From the NCBI RefSeq assembly GCF_034258515.1, contig NZ_CP139438.1, forward strand, positions 2,604,001 to 2,668,000: 64,000 nucleotides of DNA. Reading direction: 5' to 3'. The notes under the pieces are model-generated. The model was not told where the DNA came from, ran no database searches, and saw only the letters and a list, made by a program, of their open reading frames with translations. Positions 19,213 through 28,220 of this stretch are shown one piece after another; position 1 is the first letter of the stretch, and each line of letters starts with the position of its first letter. Both the position numbers and the translations under genes were made by a program. This DNA comes from Pseudarthrobacter oxydans (GTDB taxonomy: Bacteria > Actinomycetota > Actinomycetes > Actinomycetales > Micrococcaceae).

Positions 19213-19426
19213 CTTCACGTCCTGTCGTCAATGGTGGTGCCCTAGCAGGCAAGACCAGCATGGCGCCGGCGCTGGCCACCGGGGAGGCAGGGGTTCGCCT
19301 ATGTGCATAACCTGCGGCTGCGGCTGCCTGTGGAGGATTAGTGAGCCGCCGCAGGTCACTGACGACGCCGGGACTTCGGGCAATGTAAACTTTTTGAGGC
19401 GCCGGACTTCAGCTCCGGAATCCATT

Positions 19427-19499
19427 GCCTCAGTAGCTCAGGGGATAGAGCAGCGGCCTTCTAATCCGCCGGTCGGGGGTTCGATTCCCTCCTGGGGCA
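19427..19499 (+). tRNA. tRNA-Arg (anticodon UCU)
   Basis: Acceptor GCCTCAG pairs with CTGGGGC with one G-T pair. The D arm is AGCTCAGGGGATAGAGC, the anticodon loop CTTCTAA (TCT), and the T arm CGGGGGTTCGATTCCCTCC. The anticodon stem has one mismatch at its loop end. CCA is not encoded. Confidence 0.92.
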
Positions 19500-19509
19500 C
19501 CCATGGGCA

Positions 19510-19537
19510 AACGCCCCGGTTCACGGACCGGGGCGTT
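19510..19537 (+). terminator. tRNA-Arg terminator
   Basis: Stem AACGCCCCGGT (19510-19520) / ACCGGGGCGTT (19527-19537) with a six-base loop, then TGGGG. It may also act for the convergent xylR. Confidence 0.75.
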
Positions 19538-19561
19538 TGGGGCCACACGTGCCGGCAGGGT

Positions 19562-20791
19562 TCAGGATTGCAGCCGGTGCGGCGCTTCCACCAGAGAGCG
19601 AACCACGCTGCCGGCAGCGCCCAGCAGGGCCCCCGCATCCCCTACCGCGGAGATGGTGACGTGCGCCGGGGACAGCGCACCCGGCGCGTACTTGGCAAGG
19701 CTGTCCAAAAGCGGCCCGCGGAGCCACTGGTCCAGGACGGCAAAGTGTCCGCCAAGCACCACAGCCCTGATGTCCACCACGCGGGACGTCGACGCCACCG
19801 CCACGCCCAGCGCAGTCCCGGCCCGTTGGACGGCGAGCAGGGCAGCGGGGTCCTCAGCGCCGAGGGCGCCCAGCAGACGGGCCATGCTCTCAGACCTTGG
19901 CCACCCCTTCGCGGCGATACCGGCAGCAGAAAAAATTGCATCCTGCCCGGCTATCGTCTCCAGGCACCCCGTCCCGCCGCAGGAGCAGCGGCCCCCCTCC
20001 GGCTGCACAACGATGTGGCCGACCTCCCCGGCGTTGCCTTCAGGGCCGGTGAAAAGCTCCGAATTGATCACCAGGCCGCCGCCGACGCCCACCTCGCCGG
20101 AGACGAACAGGAAGTCCCGCCTTCCGTGGGAGCCGTGGGCCAGTTCCGCGAGCGCGGCAGCATTGGCCTCGTTGAAGAGGGAGACCCCCAACGGCACGTC
20201 GGGAAGCAGCCGCCCCATGTCCAGCTTCGTCCCCAGCCAGCCCAGGTTCGGGGCGGCGGTCACGGTTGAACTGCCGGCGTCAACGAGGCCGGGTACGGCG
20301 AGCCCTCCGCCCAGGACCTCAACACCCGAAGACGCGGCCGCCTTCCGCACGTCGGCGGCGAGCGCGGCGAGTGCGGACAGCACGGGGGCGCTGTCGCTGT
20401 CGCGGTTGTCCCGTTCCCGGATTTCCTGCACCACCAGGGTTCCGGAAAGGTCAGTCACTCCAGCCGCAATGTAATCGACGTTGATTTCCATACCCATGAC
20501 ACCCCGCGCCGGATTCAGTTCCAGCCCGACCCCCGGCCGGCCCCGCTCCCCCTGCCGGCTCAGGCCGACCTCGCGCAGGAGGCCGGCGCCCAAAAGGTCC
20601 AGGACGATGCTCGAAACAGAGGCTTTGGTCAGCCCTGTGGCCGCGGCCACCTGTGCGCGGGTCGGATGGGTGCCGGCCGGTGCCTGCGCCACCCTGGCAA
20701 GGACCAGGGCGAGGTTGTTGCGCCGAACGTCCGCCATGTTCCCCGGGCTGGCGGCGTCGGACAGTGCAGTGGCAGGTGCGGTACTGGCCAT
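19562..20791 (-). CDS. xylR: ROK-family transcriptional repressor, xylose type
   Basis: A 409-residue ROK repressor. The N-terminal winged helix (THPTRAQVAAATGLTKASVSSIVLDLL) binds DNA, followed by the ROK sugar-kinase-like fold with FNEANAAALAEL, GEVGVGGGLV and the zinc motif CSCGGTGCLE. It is divergent from xylA, which argues for a xylose-responsive repressor. A palindrome covers the shared promoter region. MASTAPATALSD is the start because GAGGAG lies about eight bases upstream. The frame could extend to GTG 20881, but that would run through the operator. Confidence 0.9.
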   Translation of the reverse strand: MASTAPATALSDAASPGNMADVRRNNLALVLARVAQAPAGTHPTRAQVAAATGLTKASVSSIVLDLLGAGLLREVGLSRQGERGRPGVGLELNPARGVMGMEINVDYIAAGVTDLSGTLVVQEIRERDNRDSDSAPVLSALAALAADVRKAAASSGVEVLGGGLAVPGLVDAGSSTVTAAPNLGWLGTKLDMGRLLPDVPLGVSLFNEANAAALAELAHGSHGRRDFLFVSGEVGVGGGLVINSELFTGPEGNAGEVGHIVVQPEGGRCSCGGTGCLETIAGQDAIFSAAGIAAKGWPRSESMARLLGALGAEDPAALLAVQRAGTALGVAVASTSRVVDIRAVVLGGHFAVLDQWLRGPLLDSLAKYAPGALSPAHVTISAVGDAGALLGAAGSVVRSLVEAPHRLQS

Positions 20792-20843
20792 GGCCGTTCT
20801 CCTCGGGCTGGAAGCGGGGCCGTCCCTCACAGGCCCTTCGCTA

Positions 20844-20888
20844 TTGACCCTAGCGTAGACTCGCTTATATAGTTCAAGCACTAAACTA
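20844..20888 (+). promoter_or_regulatory. xylA promoter with overlapping xylR operator candidate
   Basis: TTGACC (20844-20849) and TATAGT (20868-20873), 18 bases apart, form a good promoter. An imperfect 19-bp palindrome, TAGTT-N9-AACTA at 20870-20888, overlaps the -10 and expected start site, the right place for repression by XylR. Confidence 0.6.
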
Positions 20889-20928
20889 ATAGTGCCGCAA
20901 CCGGCGACAACGAGTGCAAGGACGCATC

Positions 20929-22116
20929 ATGACTCTCTCCCCCACCCCCGCTGACAAGTTCACCTTCGGCCTCTGGACCGTGGGCTGGACGGGCGCCGAT
21001 CCGTTCGGTGTGGCCACCCGCGCCGCCCTGGATCCCGTGGAGGCGGTCCACCGGCTGGCCGAACTGGGCGCCTACGGCATCACCTTCCACGACAACGACC
21101 TGGTCCCCTTCGACGCCAGCGCCTCGGAACGTGACCTGATCCTCAAGAACTTCAAGGCAGCCCTGGCCGAGACCGGCCTGAAGGTCCCGATGGTGACCAC
21201 CAACCTGTTCAGCCACCCGGTGTTCAAGGACGGCGGCTTCACCTCCAACGACCGCTCCATCCGCCGCTTCGCCCTGTCCAAGGTGCTGCGCAACATCGAC
21301 TCCGCCGCGGAGTTCGGCGCCGAAACGTTCGTAATGTGGGGCGGGCGCGAAGGCAGCGAATACGACGGCTCGAAGGACCTCTCCGCGGCCCTGGACCGGA
21401 TGAAGGAAGGCGTGGACACCGCCGCCGCCTACATCAAGGACAAGGGCTACAACCTGCGCATCGCACTGGAGCCCAAGCCCAACGAACCCCGCGGCGACAT
21501 CTTCCTGCCCACCGTCGGCCACGGCCTGGCGTTCATCGCCCAACTCGAGCACGGCGACATCGTGGGCCTCAACCCGGAAACCGGGCACGAGCAGATGGCA
21601 GGGCTCAACTTCACCCACGGCATCGCCCAGGCCCTGTGGGCCGGCAAGCTCTTCCACATCGACCTCAACGGCCAGCGCGGCATCAAGTACGACCAGGACC
21701 TCGTCTTCGGCCACGGCGACCTCACCAGCGCGTTCTTCACCGTAGACCTGCTCGAAAACGGCTTCCCGGGCGGCGGGCCCCGCTACGAAGGCCCGCGCCA
21801 CTTCGACTACAAGCCCTCCCGCACCGACGGCTACGACGGCGTCTGGGAATCGGCCAAGTCCAACATGGCCATGTACCTGCTCCTCAAGGAGCGCGCCCTT
21901 GCGTTCCGCGCAGACCCCGAAGTCCAGGAAGCCCTCAAGACCTCCGGGGTCTTCGAACTCGGCGAGAGCACCCTCGCGGCCGGCGAAACCGCCGCGGACC
22001 TGCTCGCGGACACCACCGTCTTCGAGGACTTCGACGCCGACAAGGCCGGCGAACGCTCCTTCGCCTTCGTCCGCCTCAACCAGCTCGCCATCGAACACCT
22101 CCTGGGCGCCCGGTAA
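20929..22116 (+). CDS. xylA: Xylose isomerase
   Basis: A 395-residue TIM-barrel isomerase that converts D-xylose to D-xylulose with two divalent metals. Numbering matches the Streptomyces/Actinoplanes enzymes: His54 and Asp57 in TFHDNDL form the acid-base pair, then WGGREG, the [11 protein letters not shown] metal-binding strand, [14 protein letters not shown] and [18 protein letters not shown] 20929 has AAGGAC nearby; another frame-open ATG five codons upstream lacks one. xylB starts three bases after the stop. Confidence 0.97.
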   Translation: MTLSPTPADKFTFGLWTVGWTGADPFGVATRAALDPVEAVHRLAELGAYGITFHDNDLVPFDASASERDLILKNFKAALAETGLKVPMVTTNLFSHPVFKDGGFTSNDRSIRRFALSKVLRNIDSAAEFGAETFVMWGGREGSEYDGSKDLSAALDRMKEGVDTAAAYIKDKGYNLRIALEPKPNEPRGDIFLPTVGHGLAFIAQLEHGDIVGLNPETGHEQMAGLNFTHGIAQALWAGKLFHIDLNGQRGIKYDQDLVFGHGDLTSAFFTVDLLENGFPGGGPRYEGPRHFDYKPSRTDGYDGVWESAKSNMAMYLLLKERALAFRADPEVQEALKTSGVFELGESTLAAGETAADLLADTTVFEDFDADKAGERSFAFVRLNQLAIEHLLGAR

Positions 22117-22119
22117 ATC

Positions 22120-23538
22120 ATGGCACTCGTAGCAGGGATCGACAGCTCCACCCAGTCCTGCAAAGTGGTGATCCGCGATGCGGACACGGGTGCATTGGTC
22201 CGGCAGGGCAGGGCGGCCCACCCGGACGGGACCGAGATCCACCCGGATCACTGGTGGGCCGCCCTGCTGGACGCACTACACCAGGCCGGCGGCCTGGACG
22301 ATGTTGCAGCTGTCTCGGTGGGCGGGCAGCAGCACGGCATGGTGTGCCTGGACAGCGAGGGCCAGGTGGTCCGGCCGGCACTGCTGTGGAATGACACCCG
22401 CAGTGCCGGCGCGGCACTGGAACTGATCAGCAATGCGGGCGACGGCGACACTGCCGCCGGCGCCCGCTACTGGGCCGGCGCAACCGGCACCGTCCCGGTC
22501 GCCTCGCTGACGCTGACCAAACTTCACTGGCTGGCCGCCAACGAGCCGGAGAACGCCGCCAAAGTTGCGGCAGTCTGCCTGCCGCATGACTGGCTGACCT
22601 GGCGGCTGGCGGACCACGGGCCAGGCAGCGGTCCGGGAAACCTCGAGGCCCTCGCCACTGACCGTTCCGACGCCTCCGGTACGGGCTACTACTCGACGGC
22701 GACCGGCGAGTACCTGCCGGGGCTCCTGGAGTCCTCGCTGGGGCACGTTCCGCTGCTGCCCGGCGTCGTGGGCCCGCTGGGGGTCGTGGGCAAGACACCG
22801 GAGGGCGCCCTCCTGGCCGCCGGCGCCGGGGACAACGCGGCGGCGGCACTGGGAGTGGGCGCCGGCGTGGGTGACGTGGTGATGTCGCTGGGCACCTCGG
22901 GGACGGTCTTCGCCGTGTCCGATACACCGGCCGCCGACCCGTCCGGGCTGGTGGCCGGGTTCGCCGATGCTTCCGGGAACTACCTGCCGCTGGTGTGCAC
23001 CCTGAACGCCACCCGCGTTTTTGACGCCACTGCAGCCCTGCTGGACATCAGCATTGCGGAGTTCAATGAGCTGGCGCTGTCCGCCGGACCAGGGGCCGGG
23101 GGCCTCACCCTCGTTCCCTATTTCGACGGCGAGCGCACGCCGAACCTGCCCGACGCCACCGGCTCCCTGCACGGCATCACCCGCGGGAACTACACGCCGG
23201 CCAACCTGGCGCGGGCCGCCGTCGAAGGCGTGGTCTGTTCGCTCGCGGACGGCCTGGCCGCCCTGCAGCAACAAGGCGTGCAGGCGCGGCGCATCATCCT
23301 GGTGGGCGGCGGAGCGCAGTCCGCGGCAGTACAGGAGGCGGCAGCGCAACTGCTGGGAATCAGCATCACCGTGCCGCGCCCGGGTGAGTATGTGGCCGAC
23401 GGCGCCGCCCGCCAGGCCGCAGCGGCACTCACCGGGGAATTTCCGCAGTGGGCGCTGGACGCCGTCGACCTCCCTGCCGGGCAGGACGGCGGCGGGGTGC
23501 TGGCACGGTACCGCCGCTGCGCCTCCCTATATACCTGA
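22120..23538 (+). CDS. xylB: Xylulokinase
   Basis: A 472-residue FGGY-family kinase that phosphorylates D-xylulose to D-xylulose 5-phosphate, which enters the pentose phosphate pathway. The N-terminal [12 protein letters not shown] is the phosphate-1 loop. [10 protein letters not shown] carries the substrate-site histidine region, [13 protein letters not shown] the catalytic aspartate, and [15 protein letters not shown] the adenosine loop. There is no clear SD, and a three-base gap after xylA suggests translational coupling. A strong terminator follows. Confidence 0.96.
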   Translation: MALVAGIDSSTQSCKVVIRDADTGALVRQGRAAHPDGTEIHPDHWWAALLDALHQAGGLDDVAAVSVGGQQHGMVCLDSEGQVVRPALLWNDTRSAGAALELISNAGDGDTAAGARYWAGATGTVPVASLTLTKLHWLAANEPENAAKVAAVCLPHDWLTWRLADHGPGSGPGNLEALATDRSDASGTGYYSTATGEYLPGLLESSLGHVPLLPGVVGPLGVVGKTPEGALLAAGAGDNAAAALGVGAGVGDVVMSLGTSGTVFAVSDTPAADPSGLVAGFADASGNYLPLVCTLNATRVFDATAALLDISIAEFNELALSAGPGAGGLTLVPYFDGERTPNLPDATGSLHGITRGNYTPANLARAAVEGVVCSLADGLAALQQQGVQARRIILVGGGAQSAAVQEAAAQLLGISITVPRPGEYVADGAARQAAAALTGEFPQWALDAVDLPAGQDGGGVLARYRRCASLYT

Positions 23539-23580
23539 CACCGGGATACCTGACGCCGGGCCCGCCTGGCGTTTCCACGC

Positions 23581-23631
23581 GAAAGGCCCGGACCGCACTG
23601 TGATGAATTCACTGCGCGGTCCGGGTCCTTT
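23581..23631 (+). terminator. Terminator after xylB
   Basis: GAAAGGCCCGGACCGC (23581-23596) pairs with GCGGTCCGGGTCCTTTC (23615-23631) with one bulged base. It separates xylAB from the convergent TIM-barrel operon. Confidence 0.8.
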
Positions 23632-23698
23632 CCATGTGGGGCGCAGCTCCTGCCAGTCATGTTGGGAACGTGGCAGGAGCCCGCGGTCTTGGGTCAGG

Positions 23699-24556
23699 TC
23701 AGGCGTACGGGAGGACGAGCTCCGCGTAGCGCTCCTTTACTGTGGCCAGGACGGTATTGCCGTCCGTGCCCCAGATGTCCTGATTGAAGATTTCCACTTC
23801 GATGTCACCGGTGTACCCGGCATCGCGCACCCAGGCGCCGATGGTGGCAAAGTCCACCACGCCGTCGCCCATGTAGCCGCGTGACAGCAGCGGATCCGCG
23901 GCGATGGGCATGTTGAAGTCGCACACCTGGTAGGACGCAAGTCGCCCCTCCCGGCCGGCGCGCTCGATCTGCGGCTTCAGTTCCGGGTCCCACCACACGT
24001 GGAAAGTGTCGACGGCGACGCCCACTGCCGACGCGTCGAACGGCGCCGCGAGGTCAAGGGCCTGCCCCAGGGTGGAGATCAGCGCCCGGTCAGCGGCGTA
24101 CATCGGATGCAGCGGCTCCAGCACCAGCCGGACGCCGTTCTCCCGGGCGAAGGGGACCAGGTCGGCGAGACGGTCCGCCACGCGCCGGCGCGCAGCCACC
24201 ACGTCCTTCTCCCCCGGGGCCAGCCCGCCGACCACGAGGAACAGTTCCCTGGTGTCGAGCGCGACGGCTTCCAGGATAGCTGCCCGGTTGTCAGCCAGGG
24301 CTGCGGCCTGCCCTGCGGCGTCGGGTGCGGTGAGGAACCCCCCGCGGCAGAGCGAGGAGACGCGGAGCCCGGCGTCCTTGATCAGGCGGGCTGCCTTGTC
24401 CAGGCCGGCTTCCGCCACTCGGTCCCGCCAGGGCCCGATGGCGGGGATGCCGGCGTTGACGCAGCCCTCGACCACCTGGGCCAGGGTCCATTTCTTGGTG
24501 GTGGCGCTGTTGATGGAAAGGCGCGCAAAGTCTGCCGTTCCTGACGTGCTGGTCAT
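23699..24556 (-). CDS. Sugar phosphate isomerase/epimerase-like TIM barrel protein
   Basis: A 285-residue protein of the xylose-isomerase-like TIM barrel superfamily. Visible strand ends include LCRGGFLT, LFLVVGGLAPGEKD, RLVLEPLHPMYAADR (metal-binding Glu), VGVAVDTFHVWWD (metal Asp, His) and DGVVDFATIGAWVRDAGYTGDIEVEIFNQD (metal Glu). These are the usual divalent-metal ligands of sugar epimerases, isomerases or dehydratases. The ATG overlaps the stop of the DUF993 gene (ATGA, 24553-24556), so it is translated from the same mRNA. Substrate unknown. Confidence 0.82.
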   Translation of the reverse strand: MTSTSGTADFARLSINSATTKKWTLAQVVEGCVNAGIPAIGPWRDRVAEAGLDKAARLIKDAGLRVSSLCRGGFLTAPDAAGQAAALADNRAAILEAVALDTRELFLVVGGLAPGEKDVVAARRRVADRLADLVPFARENGVRLVLEPLHPMYAADRALISTLGQALDLAAPFDASAVGVAVDTFHVWWDPELKPQIERAGREGRLASYQVCDFNMPIAADPLLSRGYMGDGVVDFATIGAWVRDAGYTGDIEVEIFNQDIWGTDGNTVLATVKERYAELVLPYA

Positions 24557-25767
24557 ACGCCCACCCCGTTGATCCGCAGGTAGTCGGACATCCGGAAAGC
24601 GGCCAGAGCCGGATCCCGCAGCAGGCCCGCCTTGTCCGCCAGTTCAAAGGTCCTTGCCAGGTGGCATACCGAGCGGCCGGAGTGCAGGCCTCCAACCATC
24701 TGGAAGCCGGGCTGCCTGCCGTTGAGCCAGGACATGAACGCGATCCCGGTCTTGTAGTAGAACGTGGGTGCGCTGAAGATGTGCTTCCCCAGTTCCCTCG
24801 TGGAGTCGAGGATTTCGCGCGCCTTCGCGGCGTTGCCGGCGTCGTAGTTCTGCAGCGCCACCGAGGCGGCGGGGTAGATGGCCGCGAAGATGCCCAGCAG
24901 GGCGTCCGAGTGGCGGCTGCCGTCGCCGTCGATCAGTTCGGGGTAGTTGAAGTCGTCGCCGGTGTAGAGGCGGACGCCTTCGGGCAGGGCCGCCCGAAGG
25001 GCAACCTCATGGCTGGCGTCGAGCAGCGAGACCTTGACGCCATCCACCTTGGCCGCGTTGTCCCTGATAAGGCCGAGGAAGGTTCCGGTTGCCGTTGCTA
25101 CATCGTCCGAACCCCAGTAACCGGCCAGGGCGGGATCGAACATGGTGCCGAGCCAGTGCAGGATGACCGGCTGGTCCACCTCCTCCAGCAGCGTCGAGTA
25201 CACCTGCAGGTAATCCTCGGGACCCCGGGCAACCTTGGCCAGGGCGCGGGAGGCCATGAGGATCACCTTGGGCCCGGCCTCGCTGACCACCGCGATCTGC
25301 TCGCGGTAGGCCTCAAGGACGGCCTTGATGCCGGCCTCCCCGGCCGGCAGGGTGGCGCTGTCCAGCTGGTCGGTGCCGGCACCGCAGGAAACAAGGTCCC
25401 GCACCGACTTGCCGGCCGTTGCCGGGTTGCCGGCGGAGACCACCGAGGCTGCCTCGACGCCGGTGCGCTTGATGAGCTGCTGGGTTGCCGCCCAGTCAAG
25501 GCCCATGCCGCGCTGGGCAGTGTCCATGGCGTCGGCCACACCCAGGCCGTAGGACCACAGCTCGTGCCGGTAGGCCATGGTGGCGTCCCAGTCGAGCCGG
25601 GCGGGCGCGCCGGGCGTGTTGTCGGCCAGGACTTCGGGGATCACATGCGCTGCGGCATAGGCGCGGCGGGCGATGAGCGGCGCCGCTGGCCGGGCCCAGG
25701 ACGTGCCGCCCTGGAGGCGGTATTCCCGGGTGCCGCCGTCGTGGGAGGGCAGGATGAGTGAGGTCAT
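24553..25767 (-). CDS. DUF993 family protein (dihydrodipicolinate synthase-like)
   Basis: A 404-residue protein of DUF993, which databases group with DHDPS-like aldolases. The GVKVSLLD segment (Lys245) lies where DHDPS enzymes carry the Schiff-base lysine, with VILHWLGTMFDPALAGYWGS and YTGDDFNYPELI nearby. The reaction is unknown. If the lysine is catalytic, an aldolase or lyase acting on a keto-acid is likely. ATG 25765-25767 overlaps the upstream oxidoreductase stop by one base (TAATG). The open frame further upstream lies inside that gene, so I exclude it. Confidence 0.82.
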   Translation of the reverse strand: MTSLILPSHDGGTREYRLQGGTSWARPAAPLIARRAYAAAHVIPEVLADNTPGAPARLDWDATMAYRHELWSYGLGVADAMDTAQRGMGLDWAATQQLIKRTGVEAASVVSAGNPATAGKSVRDLVSCGAGTDQLDSATLPAGEAGIKAVLEAYREQIAVVSEAGPKVILMASRALAKVARGPEDYLQVYSTLLEEVDQPVILHWLGTMFDPALAGYWGSDDVATATGTFLGLIRDNAAKVDGVKVSLLDASHEVALRAALPEGVRLYTGDDFNYPELIDGDGSRHSDALLGIFAAIYPAASVALQNYDAGNAAKAREILDSTRELGKHIFSAPTFYYKTGIAFMSWLNGRQPGFQMVGGLHSGRSVCHLARTFELADKAGLLRDPALAAFRMSDYLRINGVGV

Positions 25768-26936
25768 TAGAGGGTAATCTCCGGGATGTCGAGGGTGCGG
25801 CGTTCGTCGTTGGACTTCAGGCCAAGCTCGGCGAGCTGGACACCGCGGGCGGCGGAGAGCAGGCCGAAGCGGTGTTCGCGGCCGGCGACGACGTCGCGGA
25901 GGAACTCTTCCCACTGCAGCTTGAAGCCGTTGTCCAGGTCAGCATTGGCAGGGACTTCCTGCCACTGGTCACGGAAGGATTCCGTGACGGGCAGGTCCGG
26001 GTTCCAGACGGGCTTCGGCGTGTGGGCGCGCTGCTGCGCAACGCACTTGTTCAGGCCTGCGACGGCGGAGCCGTGCGTGCCGTCCACCTGGAACTCCACC
26101 AGTTCGTCGCGATAGACGCGGACGGCCCACGACGAGTTGATCTGGCCGATGACCTCGTCGCCGCCCGGGGTTTCCAGCTCGAAAATGCCGTAGGAGGCGT
26201 CGTCGGCGGTGGCCTTGTATTCCTTGCCTGCCTCGTCCCACCGGGTGGGGATGTGGGTGGCGGTCTTGGCGCTGACGCTCTTGACCTTGCCGATGATGCC
26301 TTCGAGGACGTAGTTCCAGTGGCAGAACATGTCCGTAGTCATTCCACCGCCGTCTTCCTTGCGGTAATTCCAGGACGGGCGCTGGGCGGCCTGGATGTCA
26401 CCTTCGAAGACCCAGTATCCGAACTCGCCGCGGATGGAGAGGATTCGGCCGAAGAAGCCCTCGTCCACCAGGCGGCGGAGCTTGACCAGGCCGGGGAGGT
26501 ACAGCTTGTCGTGGACCACACCCGCGGTGACGCCGGATTCCTTGCCGATCCGGGCGAGCTCGATGGCCTCGTCAAGCGTCTCGGCAGTGGGCTTCTCTGT
26601 GAAGATGTGCTTGCCGGCCTGCATGGCCTTCTTGAGGGTGGCTGCGCGGAGGCTGGTCATGGAGGCATCAAAAACGACGTCGACGGTGGGGTCGTTGATG
26701 ACGGCGTCCAGGTCGGTGCTCCACTCGGAGACCTTGTGCTTTTCGGCGAGCTCCCGGATCTTGGCTTCGTTGCGGCCCACCAGGATGGGCTCAACCTGGA
26801 CGCGGGTGCCGTCTTCCAGCGTGAATCCACCGGCGTCCCGGATGGGAAGGATGGAGCGCAGCAGGTGCTGGCGGTACCCCATCCGGCCGGTGATGCCGTT
26901 CATGGCAATGCGGATTGTTTTTGTCTCGAAGCCCAT
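25767..26936 (-). CDS. Gfo/Idh/MocA-family oxidoreductase with GxxGRMG loop
   Basis: A 389-residue NAD(P)-dependent oxidoreductase. The Rossmann part has HIFTEKPTAET, the EKP motif of Gfo/Idh/MocA enzymes, and the C-terminal part has GGGMTTDMFCHWNYVLEGIIG with the catalytic His region. The N-terminal nucleotide loop reads MNGITGRMGYRQH, closer to the GxxGRMG of dihydrodipicolinate reductase than to GxGxxG. It is first in a three-gene coupled operon with DUF993 and a TIM barrel, and divergent from a LacI regulator. GGAGGA precedes ATG 26934-26936. Substrate unknown, probably a sugar or polyol derivative. Confidence 0.85.
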   Translation of the reverse strand: MGFETKTIRIAMNGITGRMGYRQHLLRSILPIRDAGGFTLEDGTRVQVEPILVGRNEAKIRELAEKHKVSEWSTDLDAVINDPTVDVVFDASMTSLRAATLKKAMQAGKHIFTEKPTAETLDEAIELARIGKESGVTAGVVHDKLYLPGLVKLRRLVDEGFFGRILSIRGEFGYWVFEGDIQAAQRPSWNYRKEDGGGMTTDMFCHWNYVLEGIIGKVKSVSAKTATHIPTRWDEAGKEYKATADDASYGIFELETPGGDEVIGQINSSWAVRVYRDELVEFQVDGTHGSAVAGLNKCVAQQRAHTPKPVWNPDLPVTESFRDQWQEVPANADLDNGFKLQWEEFLRDVVAGREHRFGLLSAARGVQLAELGLKSNDERRTLDIPEITL

Positions 26937-26994
26937 TTGTCCTCCACGGTGAGCGAGCAGTTCTACTGAAGTTGAAGCCCTACTGAAGCTGATT

Positions 26995-27012
26995 CGGGAA
27001 AGCGCATTCCCG
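26995..27012. promoter_or_regulatory. LacI-type operator, proximal to the oxidoreductase operon
   Basis: CGGGAAAGCGCATTCCCG is an 18-bp palindrome with a single mismatched pair and the GCGC centre typical of LacI-family operators. It lies about 60 bases before the oxidoreductase start. Confidence 0.65.
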
Positions 27013-27043
27013 CTACGTCAATGATGCACGTCCGCAGACTTCT

Positions 27044-27059
27044 TGGCAAGCGCTTTCCA
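27044..27059. promoter_or_regulatory. LacI-type operator, proximal to lacI
   Basis: TGGCAAGCGCTTTCCA is a near-perfect LacI-family palindrome with an AAGCGCTT core, 48 bases centre-to-centre from the other operator. It lies just upstream of the lacI -10 candidate TAATGT (27080-27085), which suggests autoregulation. Confidence 0.7.
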
Positions 27060-27126
27060 GTAGCGGTCCGCAACTGCCATAATGTGGTAACGCCTATTGA
27101 CCCAACAAAGCCGATCAGGAGACGCT

Positions 27127-28218
27127 GTGGCTGCAAGTACCCTTACCGAGGTGGCGCGGCTGGCCGGGGTATCTCCCGCCACTGCCAGCCGCGTCCTCAA
27201 CGGTTCCGCACGCAAGCCGGGGCAGGACATCGCGGACCGTGTCCGGCAGGCTGCGGCCTCGCTTGGATACATTCCCAACGCCCAGGCCCAGGGCCTGGCG
27301 AAGTCCAGTTCGGGCCTGATCGGCCTGATCGTGCACGACATTGCGGACCCCTATTTCGCCGCCATCGCACGGGGGGTCCAGGAGGCCGCCCGTGAACAGC
27401 GCAAGATGGTGCTGCTGGCGACCACCGGCGGGGCGCCGGCGGAGGAGCGCGAGGCCGTGGCTGCCTTCGCTGCACGGCGTGCCGATTCGATCGTGATTGC
27501 GGGATCCCGCTCGTCGCGGGAGGAGGACCGGGACGACAACGCGGACCTTGCAGCGGAGCTTGACCGGTACTGCCGCAACGGCGGCCGGGTGGCGGTGGTG
27601 GGACATCCGGTAGTGGGTGCCAGCGCTCCTGAGGGCTACCACGTTGTTGCCGTGCCGAACCAGGAACTCGCCGGCGCCCTCGCAGCTGAACTTGCTGCCG
27701 GCTGGACTGGCGATTTCGTCATCATAGGAGGCCCCGAGGGCCTCTTCACGTCGGACGACCGCATCCGGGGCTTCCAGGAAGGCCTGGCCAGGGCCGGCCG
27801 GGGCGCGGCGGAGATCCTGCGCACCTCGTTCAACCGTGCCGGAGGCTACGACGCGGGCCTCAAGCTGGCTGCCAGGATCAAGGCCCAGCGGACAGCGGAC
27901 GGCGATTCCCCTGCCACGGCGAAGATGTGCATCTTCGCAGTCAACGACGTCATGGCCATCGGGGCCTCGGCAGCGCTGCGGGCTGAAGGGCTCCGGGTTC
28001 CGCGGGACGCCAGGATTGCCGGATTTGACGATATCGAGACGCTGCGGGATTTCCGCCCCGCCCTCTCCACGGTCCGCCTGCCGCTGGAAGACATCGGCCG
28101 GCTTGCTACCCGGGCGACGGCCAGCGGCCCCGGCCGCAGCGATGGCCAGGAGGACGCCGACCTGCAGCCCGTGAGGGGCGAAGTCACGCTGCGCCGCAGC
28201 ACGGAGACAGTGGCCTGA
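27127..28218 (+). CDS. LacI-family transcriptional regulator
   Basis: A 363-residue LacI/GalR regulator. The N-terminal helix-turn-helix with hinge is STLTEVARLAGVSPATASRVLNGSARKPG...LGYIPNAQAQGLA. The periplasmic-binding-like effector domain follows, with GLIVHDIADPYFAAIARGV and the C-terminal FAVNDVMAIGA..RIAGFDDIE. GTG 27127 is preceded by AGGAG at 27117-27121. A TTG ten codons upstream is the alternative. It is divergent from the Gfo-DUF993-TIM operon with two LacI-type palindromes between, so that operon is its likely target. The esterase gene follows after two bases. Confidence 0.92.
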   Translation: MAASTLTEVARLAGVSPATASRVLNGSARKPGQDIADRVRQAAASLGYIPNAQAQGLAKSSSGLIGLIVHDIADPYFAAIARGVQEAAREQRKMVLLATTGGAPAEEREAVAAFAARRADSIVIAGSRSSREEDRDDNADLAAELDRYCRNGGRVAVVGHPVVGASAPEGYHVVAVPNQELAGALAAELAAGWTGDFVIIGGPEGLFTSDDRIRGFQEGLARAGRGAAEILRTSFNRAGGYDAGLKLAARIKAQRTADGDSPATAKMCIFAVNDVMAIGASAALRAEGLRVPRDARIAGFDDIETLRDFRPALSTVRLPLEDIGRLATRATASGPGRSDGQEDADLQPVRGEVTLRRSTETVA

Positions 28219-28220
28219 CC

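Noticed and set aside
19301..19426. A start with good SD-like GGAGGCAGGGG and a cysteine-rich beginning (MCITCGCGCLW) that resembles metal-binding small proteins.
   Set aside because: The frame has no stop before tRNA-Arg and runs on through the tRNA and its terminator into the antisense of xylR, so a discrete small gene is not supported.
26964..26991. Direct repeat TACTGAAG(T/C)TG, two copies 17 bases apart, before the oxidoreductase.
   Set aside because: Only two 11-base copies with one difference; too short to call an activator site without comparative data.
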